DNA from: JBEAOO01 sp041164825
Lineage (GTDB): Bacteria; Pseudomonadota; Gammaproteobacteria; Burkholderiales; Burkholderiaceae_C
NCBI GenBank assembly: GCA_041164825.1
Contig: JBEAOO010000069.1
Span: 1-15,287, forward strand
Direction of reading: 5' to 3'
DNA length: 15,287 nucleotides
In this document: positions 6,968-13,895 of the stretch, piece after piece
How the letters are laid out: each line of letters starts with the position of its first letter
Numbering within the stretch: position 1 is the stretch's first letter
Notes under the pieces: model-generated
Told to the model about the DNA's origin: nothing
Seen by the model: the letters and a program-made list of their open reading frames with translations, nothing else
Database searches by the model: none
Translations under genes and position numbers: made by a program

Positions 6968-8152
6968 TCAGAGTGCGACCAGACGCTGGCGCAGGTCGTC
7001 CACGTTGGCCTTTTGGCGGTCGAGCAGCAGCAGCCAATAAATGGGGCGGGCACCCGACGCGCGGCGCAGCAGTTGAACCTGGGTGGCGGTGGTGGCCAGC
7101 AGTTCGTCGAGCGGGTCGTCGGCGCCGTTGCGGCCGGTGCCTACCGAGCTGCTGCCTTCGGCACGCAGCCACGTGGCCAGGCGCAGCGCCGTGCGGGCCA
7201 TGGGCGTGGCGGCGGCATCGCGGGTGCGGTGTGCCAGCAGCCCGCCATCGGCCGCGTCGATGGCCGCGCAGGCCAGCACACCGGGCAGCGGCAGCAGGGT
7301 GTCGAGCCGCTGCACCCAAGTCAACTCTGGCGTGTGCGGGCTCCCCAAGCCGCCCAAGGCGGGGGTGAAGGACACGGAGCGCGTCCGGCGCGGCAGCGTG
7401 CGGGCCACGGCCCAGCCCGACTGCAGGGCGCTCCACACCTCGGAGGTGCTGGTCAGCAGCTGCTGGCAGATCAGCACGCGCAGGTGTTGCGGCCAGTCGG
7501 TGGAGGACACCTTGTTGGCGATCCACGCGGCGTTGTGCGGCAGCAAAAACTGCAGCGCCGTGCAGCGCCACTCGGGCGACAGCACGGCGCGGTGGATGTC
7601 GGCCAGCAGCGCGTCGATGTCGGGCGGGGCCATGGGGCCGATGACGATGCTGCTCATCTGGCTGCAGGGCATCAGGGCCAGTGCCACGGGCACGCCTCGG
7701 TCGTGGCCGCGGCTGTCGTCGCTGTGCTGCAGGTGCAGCACATCGCCGTCGCGTTGCAACACGCTGGTGCGTTGCACCCGGGCCATCGCCCGCAGGCTGG
7801 TGCCGTCACGCAGGCTCATGCGCTCTAACGGGTTGCCGCTGGCGTCGGCCACCGCTTTGAGCAGCGACGGCGCCCACACGCCCAGTGGGTCGACCACCGT
7901 GAGACTCTGGCGGTCCATTTGGTCGTCGCTGTGGCTGGCCCAGTGGCGGTAGAGGGTGTCGGCAGGCGTGTCGTTGATCAGCAGGTCGCGCATCAACGGC
8001 CCGGCAGGGCGCGCATGAGGCGGCAGCAGGGGCTGGGTGATGGGCTCCAGCCAGCCAGGGCCCGTGTCTTGGGCCGACACAGTGGGCGGAAATTCCGCCA
8101 GCGACTCCGGGTTGCTGTCGGCGGCTTGGCGCTCAAAAAGGTCAGTCAACAT
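6968..8152 (-). CDS. Two-domain protein of unknown function with roadblock/LC7-like C-terminus (paralogue 2)
   Basis: A predicted soluble protein of 394 residues. Residues ~85-250 align with the N-terminal half of the protein at 855-2108: both have a D.LG segment, then LL..(A)..AS, a short L.LR/LSIR turn, and a closing W....S.W/GW helix. A linker follows at ~251-280. Residues ~285-394 look like a roadblock/LC7 fold (PGVLACAAIDAADGGLLAHR, a mid helix, then YWLLLLDRQKANVDDLRQRL). An N-terminal extension of ~80 residues is not shared. The linker codes across a 12-base block also found in the hairpin repeats at 4096-4345. I chose ATG 8152; a GTG at 8167 would add five residues. It lies upstream of nadA in the same direction, and shares a 106-base divergent region with the MFS gene. 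Function unknown. Confidence 0.7.
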   Translation of the reverse strand: MLTDLFERQAADSNPESLAEFPPTVSAQDTGPGWLEPITQPLLPPHARPAGPLMRDLLINDTPADTLYRHWASHSDDQMDRQSLTVVDPLGVWAPSLLKAVADASGNPLERMSLRDGTSLRAMARVQRTSVLQRDGDVLHLQHSDDSRGHDRGVPVALALMPCSQMSSIVIGPMAPPDIDALLADIHRAVLSPEWRCTALQFLLPHNAAWIANKVSSTDWPQHLRVLICQQLLTSTSEVWSALQSGWAVARTLPRRTRSVSFTPALGGLGSPHTPELTWVQRLDTLLPLPGVLACAAIDAADGGLLAHRTRDAAATPMARTALRLATWLRAEGSSSVGTGRNGADDPLDELLATTATQVQLLRRASGARPIYWLLLLDRQKANVDDLRQRLVAL

Positions 8153-8258
8153 GGGTCGCTGCGTCACGTTTTATTGCATCCGATTGTGAACCGATGTGCG
8201 CATCAATTCGCACCGTTGGGCATGATGCGGGGCCGAATTCAACGTAAGTGAACGTCAC

Positions 8259-9506
8259 ATGCAGCAACCCCCACAGCCGACCTTGCGCCAGGACGCCCGC
8301 ACCATCGGCCTCATCGGCCTGGCCCATGGCAGTTCGCACTTTTTCCACTTGCTGCTGCCCCCCTTGTTCCCGCTGTTCATTGCGGAATTTGGCTTGAGTT
8401 ACTCGCAACTGGGCCTGTTGATCACCCTGTTTTTCGTCATCTCGGGCACCGGGCAGGCGCTGTCGGGTTTTGTGGTGGACAAGGTGGGTGCCCGGCCGGT
8501 GTTGTTCGCGGCGCTGTGCAGCTTTGTGCTGGCGGCCGTGGCCACCGCATCGGCCCGCAGTTATGACGGCCTGCTGGTGGCCGCGGCGCTGGCCGGTTTG
8601 GGCAATGCCCCATTTCACCCGGCCGACTTCACCATCCTCAACAAGCGTGTTTCGCCGCAGCGCCTGGGGCATGCGTTTTCGGTACACGGCATCTCGGGCA
8701 ACCTGGGCTGGGCGGCGGCGCCGCTGTTTCTCACCGGTCTCACGCAGGCGCTGGGGTCGTGGCGTTTGGCGGCCTTGGCCGCGGGCGCTTGGGCCCTCGC
8801 GGTGCTGTTGATTTTGGTGTGGAACCGCGATGCGCTGGACGACCGCGCTGGTGCGGCCGAGGTGCTGCCAGGGGCCGCACGCGTGGGTGCGCAACCGGCC
8901 GAACACCCGATGGCGTTTCTCAAGCTGCCGTCGGTGTGGATGTGCTTCTCCTTCTTCTTCTGGACCACCTGTGCGCTCAGTGCCATCCAGGGGTTTGCCG
9001 GCCCGGCGCTGCACACGCTCTACGGCCTCAAGTTGGAGCTCACCGCTTTCATCGTCACGGGCTTCATGCTGTGTGGCGCAGTCGGCATGGTGATTGGCGG
9101 CTTCTGGGTGGGCCGGGCTGAGCGGCTCGAAAAATTGATTGCGGGGTGCTTGTTGGCCGCCTCCGCCGCACTCGCGCTGGTGGGCAGCGGTTGGTTGCCG
9201 GGCTGGCTGGCGTTTGGCGTGGCTGCGGCAGCGGGCTTTGGCGTGGGCTTGGCCGGCCCCTCGCGCGATCTGCTGATCAAGCGGGCCGCGCCCCCAGGCG
9301 CCACGGGGCGGGTTTACGGCACCGTGTATTCGGGCCTGGACGTGGGCTTTGCCGTGGCCGCGCCGGTGTTTGGCGCGTTGATGGATGCGCAGCGGCCGGG
9401 CGCGGTGTTTTTGGGCTCGGCGCTGGCGTTGCTGGCTGGGGTGGCATCGGCCACGCTGGTGGGCGCGCAGGTGGCGCGGCGCAAGCGGGCAGTGGCGGCG
9501 GCCTGA
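8259..9506 (+). CDS. MFS transporter, 12-TM type
   Basis: A 415-residue inner-membrane protein with about twelve hydrophobic segments and the usual central loop (around residues 195-220). The N-terminal half has the MFS signature between TM2 and TM3 (GFVVDKVGARPVLF), after an opening LIGLAHGSSHFFHLLLPPLFP. The second half repeats a shorter equivalent (GGFWVGRAERLEKL). The opening and the GNAPFHPADFTILN segment resemble the FsmR-like (fosmidomycin-resistance-type) branch of the family, but the substrate cannot be read from sequence. ATG 8259 precedes the first TM by about 15 residues; no strong ribosome binding site. It diverges from the gene at 6968-8152 and ends 27 bases from the convergent phaZ stop, without an obvious terminator between. 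Confidence 0.9.
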   Translation: MQQPPQPTLRQDARTIGLIGLAHGSSHFFHLLLPPLFPLFIAEFGLSYSQLGLLITLFFVISGTGQALSGFVVDKVGARPVLFAALCSFVLAAVATASARSYDGLLVAAALAGLGNAPFHPADFTILNKRVSPQRLGHAFSVHGISGNLGWAAAPLFLTGLTQALGSWRLAALAAGAWALAVLLILVWNRDALDDRAGAAEVLPGAARVGAQPAEHPMAFLKLPSVWMCFSFFFWTTCALSAIQGFAGPALHTLYGLKLELTAFIVTGFMLCGAVGMVIGGFWVGRAERLEKLIAGCLLAASAALALVGSGWLPGWLAFGVAAAAGFGVGLAGPSRDLLIKRAAPPGATGRVYGTVYSGLDVGFAVAAPVFGALMDAQRPGAVFLGSALALLAGVASATLVGAQVARRKRAVAAA

Positions 9507-9533
9507 TCGGCGCTGCGGCTCGCCCTCGCCGGG

Positions 9534-10769
9534 TCAGTGGAACGAGTGAATCATCTCCCGCACCCGCGGGTAGATTTGCTGTTGCCAACGCCGGCCGCTG
9601 AACACGCCGTAGTGGCCCACGCCCAGCTGCACGTGGTGGTTTTTCATGTAAGGGCGGATGCTGGGGCAGAGGTCGTGCGCGGCCACGGTTTGGCCGATGG
9701 CGCAGATGTCATCGCGCTCGCCTTCCACCGTGAACAGCGCGGTGCGGCGGATGGCGCCGGTGTCCACGGTTTCCCCATTCACCACCAGCACTTGGCGCGC
9801 CAGGTCGTAGGTCTGGAACACCTTCTCCACCGTCTCCAGGTAGAACTCGGCCGGCAGGTCGTTGACGGCGAAGTACTCGTCGTAAAAGCGCGCGCTGGCG
9901 TCGGCCTTGTCGTGCTCGCCGCGCAAGCGGTTTTTGTAGAGGTCGAGAAAGGCTTGTTTGTGGCGGTCCGGGTTCATGCTCATGAACGCCGTGAGCTGCA
10001 TGTAGCCCGGGTACACGCGCCGGCCCGCACCTTCAAATTGCCAAGGCACGTGGTTCACCAGCTTCTCTTCAAACCAGGCGATGGGCTTGTCGGTGGCCAG
10101 CTTGTTGACCAAGGTGGGGTTGATGCGGCAATCGATGGGGCCGGCCATCAGCGTCATGCTGCGCGGCTGGGCGATGTGGTTGCGCTGGGCCATCAGGGCC
10201 ACCGCGGCCAGCGTGGGCACGCAGGGCTGGCACACGGCCACCAGGTGGGTGTCGGGGCCCACGGTGGCGATGAACTCGATCACCTGCTCCACATACTCGT
10301 CCAGACCAAAACGGCCGGCGCTCAGCGGCACGTTGCGGGCGTTGTGCCAGTCGGTGACGAACACGTCGTGGTCGGCCAGCAGCGTGCGCACGGTGTCGGC
10401 CAGCAGGGTCGCAAAGTGGCCCGAGAGCGGCGCCACCACCAGCACGCGGGGCAGGGCGGCGGCTTGGGCATCGCTCAGGTCGTCGCGCACGAAGTGCAGC
10501 AGCGTGCCAAAGGCGCGCACCAGCTTGGGCACTTCATGCACGGGCACCTCGCGCTCGGTGCCATCGGGGCCCGGCACCTTGACGCTGTTGATGCCAAACG
10601 CCGGGCGCTCGTGGGTGAGCCGCAGGCGCGAAACCAGCTCCATGGCAGAGGCCAAGGGCTGCGCGGGGAGGTAGTCCGCGGTTTTGCGCAGTTCGTCAGA
10701 CCAGCGGCGAGCGCTGTTCTGCAGGGGTGCCAGGCCATCGGCCAGCATCTGGTAAGCGGCGTAATTCAT
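9534..10769 (-). CDS. phaZ: Intracellular polyhydroxyalkanoate depolymerase PhaZ
   Basis: Degrades stored polyhydroxybutyrate granules to hydroxybutyrate units. It has 411 residues, the usual length of the Cys-type intracellular depolymerases typified by Ralstonia eutropha PhaZa1, and no signal peptide. The family uses a Cys nucleophile in place of the lipase-box Ser: here AVCQPCVP with Cys 183. The other triad members are probably Asp in GERDDICAIG (353/354) and His 386 in GVGHYGVFSG. The start (MNYAAYQML) is typical of the family. No strong ribosome binding site is seen before ATG 10769. The 174-base region shared with the divergent GST gene holds a palindrome 25 bases upstream of this start. 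No other PHA gene is in the window, so it appears to stand alone. Confidence 0.95.
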   Translation of the reverse strand: MNYAAYQMLADGLAPLQNSARRWSDELRKTADYLPAQPLASAMELVSRLRLTHERPAFGINSVKVPGPDGTEREVPVHEVPKLVRAFGTLLHFVRDDLSDAQAAALPRVLVVAPLSGHFATLLADTVRTLLADHDVFVTDWHNARNVPLSAGRFGLDEYVEQVIEFIATVGPDTHLVAVCQPCVPTLAAVALMAQRNHIAQPRSMTLMAGPIDCRINPTLVNKLATDKPIAWFEEKLVNHVPWQFEGAGRRVYPGYMQLTAFMSMNPDRHKQAFLDLYKNRLRGEHDKADASARFYDEYFAVNDLPAEFYLETVEKVFQTYDLARQVLVVNGETVDTGAIRRTALFTVEGERDDICAIGQTVAAHDLCPSIRPYMKNHHVQLGVGHYGVFSGRRWQQQIYPRVREMIHSFH

Positions 10770-10793
10770 CGCGTTTGAGGGTGCGGTGCACCA

Positions 10794-10818
10794 TGCCTGT
10801 GTTGATCGATTACAGGCA
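10794..10818. promoter_or_regulatory. Inverted repeat between phaZ and the GST gene, possible operator or enhancer site
   Basis: TGCCTGT (10794-10800) and ACAGGCA (10812-10818) are perfect 7-base complements with an 11-base spacer. It sits 25 bases before phaZ and roughly 115 bases before the predicted sigma-54 transcription start of the GST gene, a usual distance for an enhancer-binding protein. A regulator is not identifiable. Confidence 0.4.
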
Positions 10819-10892
10819 AGTTACGGGCCATGGTCGACAGCGCTGTGACAGGGCGGGCCATGCGCGCGCTTGGCGCAACGCAGGCGCAACAA

Positions 10893-10908
10893 TTGGCACA
10901 GCAATTGC
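10893..10908 (+). promoter_or_regulatory. Candidate sigma-54 (-24/-12) promoter of the GST gene
   Basis: TTGGCAC (10893-10899), five bases, then TTGC (10905-10908) fits the RpoN consensus TTGGCAC-N5-TTGC with the required ten bases between GG and GC. It predicts a start near 10920, ten bases before the ribosome binding site GGAGA (10930-10934) and 24 before the ATG. Spacing is right at every step. Confidence 0.55.
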
Positions 10909-10943
10909 GGAAGTACGTCACAAACCGCTGGAGACGCACCACC

Positions 10944-11657
10944 ATGGCCACCAAGACACCGAGCCCCGCCAAGAGCTCGTCCAAAACGACCACCCCGACC
11001 ACCGCCACCACGCTCACCATCAGCAGCAAAAACTACTCCTCATGGTCGCTGCGCGGCTGGCTGCTGGCGCGCTTGGCGGGCTTGACGTTCGAAGAGGTGA
11101 TGCTGCCGCCCGACGACCCCAGCGTGAAGGCCGAAATGCTGCTGCTGGCTCCCAGCATGCTGGTGCCTTGCCTGCGCCACGAAGGTGCCAAGGTGTGGGA
11201 CACGTTGGCCCTGGCCGAGTACCTCAACGAGGTCTGCCCCGATGCGGGCCTGCTGCCGGCCGACCGTGCCGCGCGAGCCCACTGCCGCGCGGTGTGCGGC
11301 GAAATGCATTCGGGCTTCACCTCGCTGCGCTCGGCGCTGCCGATGAACCTCAAGGGCCACTTCCCCGGGTACAAGGTGTGGAGCCGGGCCCAAGCCGATA
11401 TCGACCACGTGCTGACGTTGTGGAAAGAGTGCCTCAGCACCTACGGCGGGCCCTACTTGTTTGGCGACACGCCCGGCATGGCTGATGCGATGTACGCCCC
11501 GGTGGTGACGCGGCTGAAAACATACGACGTGCACGTCAGCGACCCGGTGTGCGCGGCCTACTGCCAGCGCATGTTGGCGCTGCCGGAGATGCAGGAATGG
11601 ACCGCCGCAGCCTTGTTGGAAGACGAGGCGATCGAGGAGCTCGAAGTCGAGTTCTGA
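10944..11657 (+). CDS. Glutathione S-transferase family protein
   Basis: A cytoplasmic protein of 237 residues. Residues ~23-100 are a thioredoxin-like GST N-domain: TISSKNYSSWSLRGWLLAR (25-43) supplies the likely active-site Ser (33 or 35), MLVPCL (72-77) carries the cis-Pro, and WDTLALAEYLNE (85-96) covers the glutathione-binding helix, with Asp-Thr in place of the usual Glu-Ser. Residues ~105-230 are the all-helical C-domain. The first 22 residues are unusual, built from Lys, Thr, Ser, Pro and Ala. ATG 10944 is preferred because GGAGA lies nine bases upstream and a sigma-54 promoter candidate lies just before it. Substrate unknown. It diverges from phaZ and converges on the cupin gene. Confidence 0.88.
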   Translation: MATKTPSPAKSSSKTTTPTTATTLTISSKNYSSWSLRGWLLARLAGLTFEEVMLPPDDPSVKAEMLLLAPSMLVPCLRHEGAKVWDTLALAEYLNEVCPDAGLLPADRAARAHCRAVCGEMHSGFTSLRSALPMNLKGHFPGYKVWSRAQADIDHVLTLWKECLSTYGGPYLFGDTPGMADAMYAPVVTRLKTYDVHVSDPVCAAYCQRMLALPEMQEWTAAALLEDEAIEELEVEF

Positions 11658-11663
11658 GCACCG

Positions 11664-11692
11664 AGGCCGCCGGGTGAGCGGGCGGGCGGCCT
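11664..11692. terminator. GC-rich stem-loop between convergent GST and cupin genes
   Basis: AGGCCGCC (11664-11671) pairs with GGCGGCCT (11685-11692) across a 13-base loop, seven bases after the GST stop. No T run follows on either strand, so this may be a weak terminator or simply GC-rich sequence. Confidence 0.35.
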
Positions 11693-11736
11693 GCCGCGCG
11701 CCGCCCGGCCTCACCTCACTCGCTCGCCCAACAAGA

Positions 11737-12168
11737 TCACAAGCCCCAGCCCTTCGACGCCGGCACCTCGCACACCGGCTCCACATCGATGGTCTTGAAG
11801 TCGGCTGGGCCGACGATTTCCAGGTATTCCATGTCCGGCGAGTAGTCGAACAGGTAGTGGCGCACGCCCGGGCGCTGGTGCACGCAGTCGCCGGCGCTCA
11901 CCAGCGTTTCTTGGTCCTCGTACATGAACTTGGCCCAGCCGCGCACCATGATGACGATGTGAAAGTCGGCCTCATGGCGGTGCCAGCCCGTGCCTTTTTC
12001 GGGCGCGTTGTGGGCCACCACCAGTTGCGCAATCACCTTGCCGCGCGTGGCGGCTTCAATGCCTAAATCACGGTACAAAAAGAAGTCGCGCAGACCGTCG
12101 CTGCGGAAGACGGTGTCTTGCGGTTTGACGTGCGAGAACGTGGTGTCGGTGCGGACTTTGTCGAGCAT
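11737..12168 (-). CDS. Small single-domain cupin protein
   Basis: A cytoplasmic protein of 143 residues folding as one cupin barrel (roughly residues 45-120). Motif 1 reads GTGWHRHEADFHIVIMVRG, giving metal ligands His 63 and His 65; the usual Glu is replaced by His 70. Motif 2 reads GDCVHQRPGVRH, giving His 104. A four-His site is thus predicted, as in some dioxygenase-like cupins. Function and substrate are not recognisable. ATG 12168 is chosen because AGGAG (12181-12177) lies eight bases upstream. An in-frame ATG at 12243 would add 25 residues of hydrophobic and basic character and read through the leader hairpin; it has no ribosome binding site. The gene is alone, converging on the GST gene. 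Confidence 0.85.
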   Translation of the reverse strand: MLDKVRTDTTFSHVKPQDTVFRSDGLRDFFLYRDLGIEAATRGKVIAQLVVAHNAPEKGTGWHRHEADFHIVIMVRGWAKFMYEDQETLVSAGDCVHQRPGVRHYLFDYSPDMEYLEIVGPADFKTIDVEPVCEVPASKGWGL

Positions 12169-12177
12169 GGCGAGAAC

Positions 12178-12224
12178 TCCTGCAATGGCAACCGGGATGG
12201 CCCCGTACCCGCGGTGTTGCAGGA
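12178..12224 (-). promoter_or_regulatory. Leader hairpin covering the cupin ribosome binding site
   Basis: In the minus-strand transcript TCCTGCAA (12224-12217) can pair perfectly with TTGCAGGA (12185-12178), and the latter contains most of the AGGAG ribosome binding site of the cupin gene. An inner stem ACC.GGG/CCCGGT can form inside. Folding would hide the start of translation, so this may be a translational switch. Confidence 0.4.
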
Positions 12225-12354
12225 AATGTTCCATCACCAACATGGTTTATGGGGGCGATTTGGGCCCCGGCGCGGTGCAGCATGCGCCGCGCTGGCGCGC
12301 GTTGCGGCGCGTGCTTGTGCGCCGCCGCTCGGCAACGTGCGCCATGCACCATCG

Positions 12355-13290
12355 TCAGCGCCGTGCGCGCACCAACAGCACCACCCCGGCCAGCACCACG
12401 CCCACGGAGGCCCACTCGAAGCCGCTCACCACCTCGCCCGCCACAGCCACGCCCAGCGCCATGGCGATCACCGGGTTGACAAAGGTGTAACTCGACGCGA
12501 GTGCGGCCGGCGCATGGGCCAGCAGGTGCATATAGGCATTGAAGGCCACCAGCGAGCCAAACACCACCAGGTAGGCCCAAGCCAGCAAGGCTGACGTTTC
12601 AATCGGTGAGGCGATGGATTCGCCCGTGGCCGTGGCCAGCGCCAGCAGCAGCACGCCACCACACACCATCTCGCTGGCAAAGCCCATGGCGCCCGGTGCC
12701 AGCGGCAAGCTGCGCTGGCTCAGCACGCTGCCGAGCGACCAGCACACGCAGGCCGTGGCAATGGCCGTGAGCCCCGCGGGCGAGGCGCGAAAGCCCGCGC
12801 CTTGCGTCAGCATCAACACGCCCAGCAGACCCACACCAATGCCCACCATCTCCAGCCGCGCTGGGCGGATGCCCCAGCAGCTGTTGAGCGCCGCAATCAT
12901 CAACGGGATCACCGCGATGAAGGCCACCACCAGGCCCGAGCCCACGCTCACCTCGGCCACCGCCGTGCCGCCCATGCCACCGCCCAGCATCAGCGCGCCC
13001 ACCACGGCGGCATGGCGCCACTGCTGCGCGTTGGGCCAGGCGGCGCCGCGCCAGCGCATCCACGCGCCCAAGATCAGCCCCGCCACCAAGAAGCGGCTGC
13101 CCATTTGCAAAAACGGCGGCAGGCTCACCAGTGCGAACTTGATGGCCAGGTAGGTGGAGCCCCAGACGAGCCAGGTGGCTGCGAGGCAGGCCAGGATCAG
13201 CGGCGGCAAGCGGTGGGCGGCCGGCACGTGGGGCGCAACTGCTGCATGGGCCGGGGGCAGGGCGGTGGAGGCTGTGGATGGCGAGCTCAT
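12355..13290 (-). CDS. yedA: YedA-type drug/metabolite exporter (EamA family)
   Basis: An inner-membrane protein of 311 residues with about ten hydrophobic segments in two EamA repeats. Family features include WLVWGSTYLAIKFAL in TM1, the PPFLQMGSRFLVAG turn, and, in the second half, FGSLVAFNAYMHLL and SSYTFVNPVIAMALG with GE in the next loop. These segments closely follow E. coli YedA, so the symbol is given by resemblance; substrates are probably amino acids or related metabolites. ATG 13290 is chosen since it starts just after a long T run; an ATG at 13326 and a longer frame exist, none with a strong ribosome binding site. The gene diverges from an Lrp/AsnC regulator with 104 bases between, the common layout for a regulator and its exporter. 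Confidence 0.85.
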   Translation of the reverse strand: MSSPSTASTALPPAHAAVAPHVPAAHRLPPLILACLAATWLVWGSTYLAIKFALVSLPPFLQMGSRFLVAGLILGAWMRWRGAAWPNAQQWRHAAVVGALMLGGGMGGTAVAEVSVGSGLVVAFIAVIPLMIAALNSCWGIRPARLEMVGIGVGLLGVLMLTQGAGFRASPAGLTAIATACVCWSLGSVLSQRSLPLAPGAMGFASEMVCGGVLLLALATATGESIASPIETSALLAWAYLVVFGSLVAFNAYMHLLAHAPAALASSYTFVNPVIAMALGVAVAGEVVSGFEWASVGVVLAGVVLLVRARR

Positions 13291-13394
13291 GGCCACACTG
13301 TAAAAAAAGACGCTCTCAGGCTCCATGGGCAGATGAAGGTTGCGCGTCAGCTTCGGCATGAGAATGCGGGTTTGAAACGCGTTGGACCTTCAAC
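13291..13394. promoter_or_regulatory. Divergent control region of exporter and Lrp/AsnC regulator
   Basis: 104 bases between the two starts. It has an A/T run near the exporter start (13301-13308) and an imperfect palindrome GTTGGACCTTCAAC (13381-13394) that ends right before the regulator's ATG. Both promoters and the regulator's binding sites must lie here, but none is clear enough to place. Confidence 0.35.
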
Positions 13395-13892
13395 ATGCCC
13401 GCTGCCTTGCCCTTTGACGCCTACGACACCCGCATCCTGGCCGAGCTGCAGGCCGATGCGCGCATCACCCTGGCCGAGCTGGGCCGGCGCGTGCACCTCT
13501 CGCAGCCCGCTGCCACCGAGCGTGTGCGCAAGCTCGAAGCGGCCGGCGTCATCAGCGGCTACCGCGCCACCGTCAACCTGGCGGCGCTGGGCTACGGCAT
13601 TCGCGCGCTCATCCGCGTCGGCCGGGCTGATTTCGCGCGGGTGGAAGCGCTGATCCAACACACGCCCGAGGTCATCAATGCCTGGAACGTGACCGGCGAA
13701 GACAGCTGGGCGCTCGAGATCGCCGTGGTCGATGTGGCCCACCTCGACGCCGTGGTCTCGCGCTTTTGCCTGCTCGCCGACACGGCCACCGCCATCATCC
13801 TCAAAGCCCCGCGCGAGCACCGCGCCATGCTGCCGCCGCAGCGCCCGGGCGATGCCGTTCAACCCCCTGTTGCTGCCTCCCCGAAGGACTGA
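13395..13892 (+). CDS. Lrp/AsnC family transcriptional regulator
   Basis: A DNA-binding regulator of 165 residues. Residues ~9-60 form the winged helix-turn-helix: DAYDTRILAELQADARI, then AELGRRVHLSQPAATERVRKLEAAGVISGY (27-56), the classic AsnC pattern. Residues ~65-145 are the RAM effector-binding domain (EVINAWNVTGEDSWALEIAV with the ligand-loop GEDSW). A Pro-rich tail follows. Such proteins sense amino acids as octamers or dimers. It diverges from the YedA-type exporter, its likely target, and its stop is 3 bases from the next start, so it forms an operon with the RraA-family gene. Effector unknown. The start is ATG 13395 with only a weak upstream purine stretch. Confidence 0.92.
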   Translation: MPAALPFDAYDTRILAELQADARITLAELGRRVHLSQPAATERVRKLEAAGVISGYRATVNLAALGYGIRALIRVGRADFARVEALIQHTPEVINAWNVTGEDSWALEIAVVDVAHLDAVVSRFCLLADTATAIILKAPREHRAMLPPQRPGDAVQPPVAASPKD

Positions 13893-13895
13893 CCC

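Noticed and set aside
8153..8258. CRP-like site (TGTGAA...TTCGCA) between the second roadblock-like gene and the MFS gene
   Set aside because: The half-sites are too far apart and imperfect to match the CRP/FNR spacing.
9537..10778. Plus-strand open frame (413 codons) opposite phaZ
   Set aside because: It covers phaZ almost exactly on the other strand, and its composition is that of an antisense shadow.
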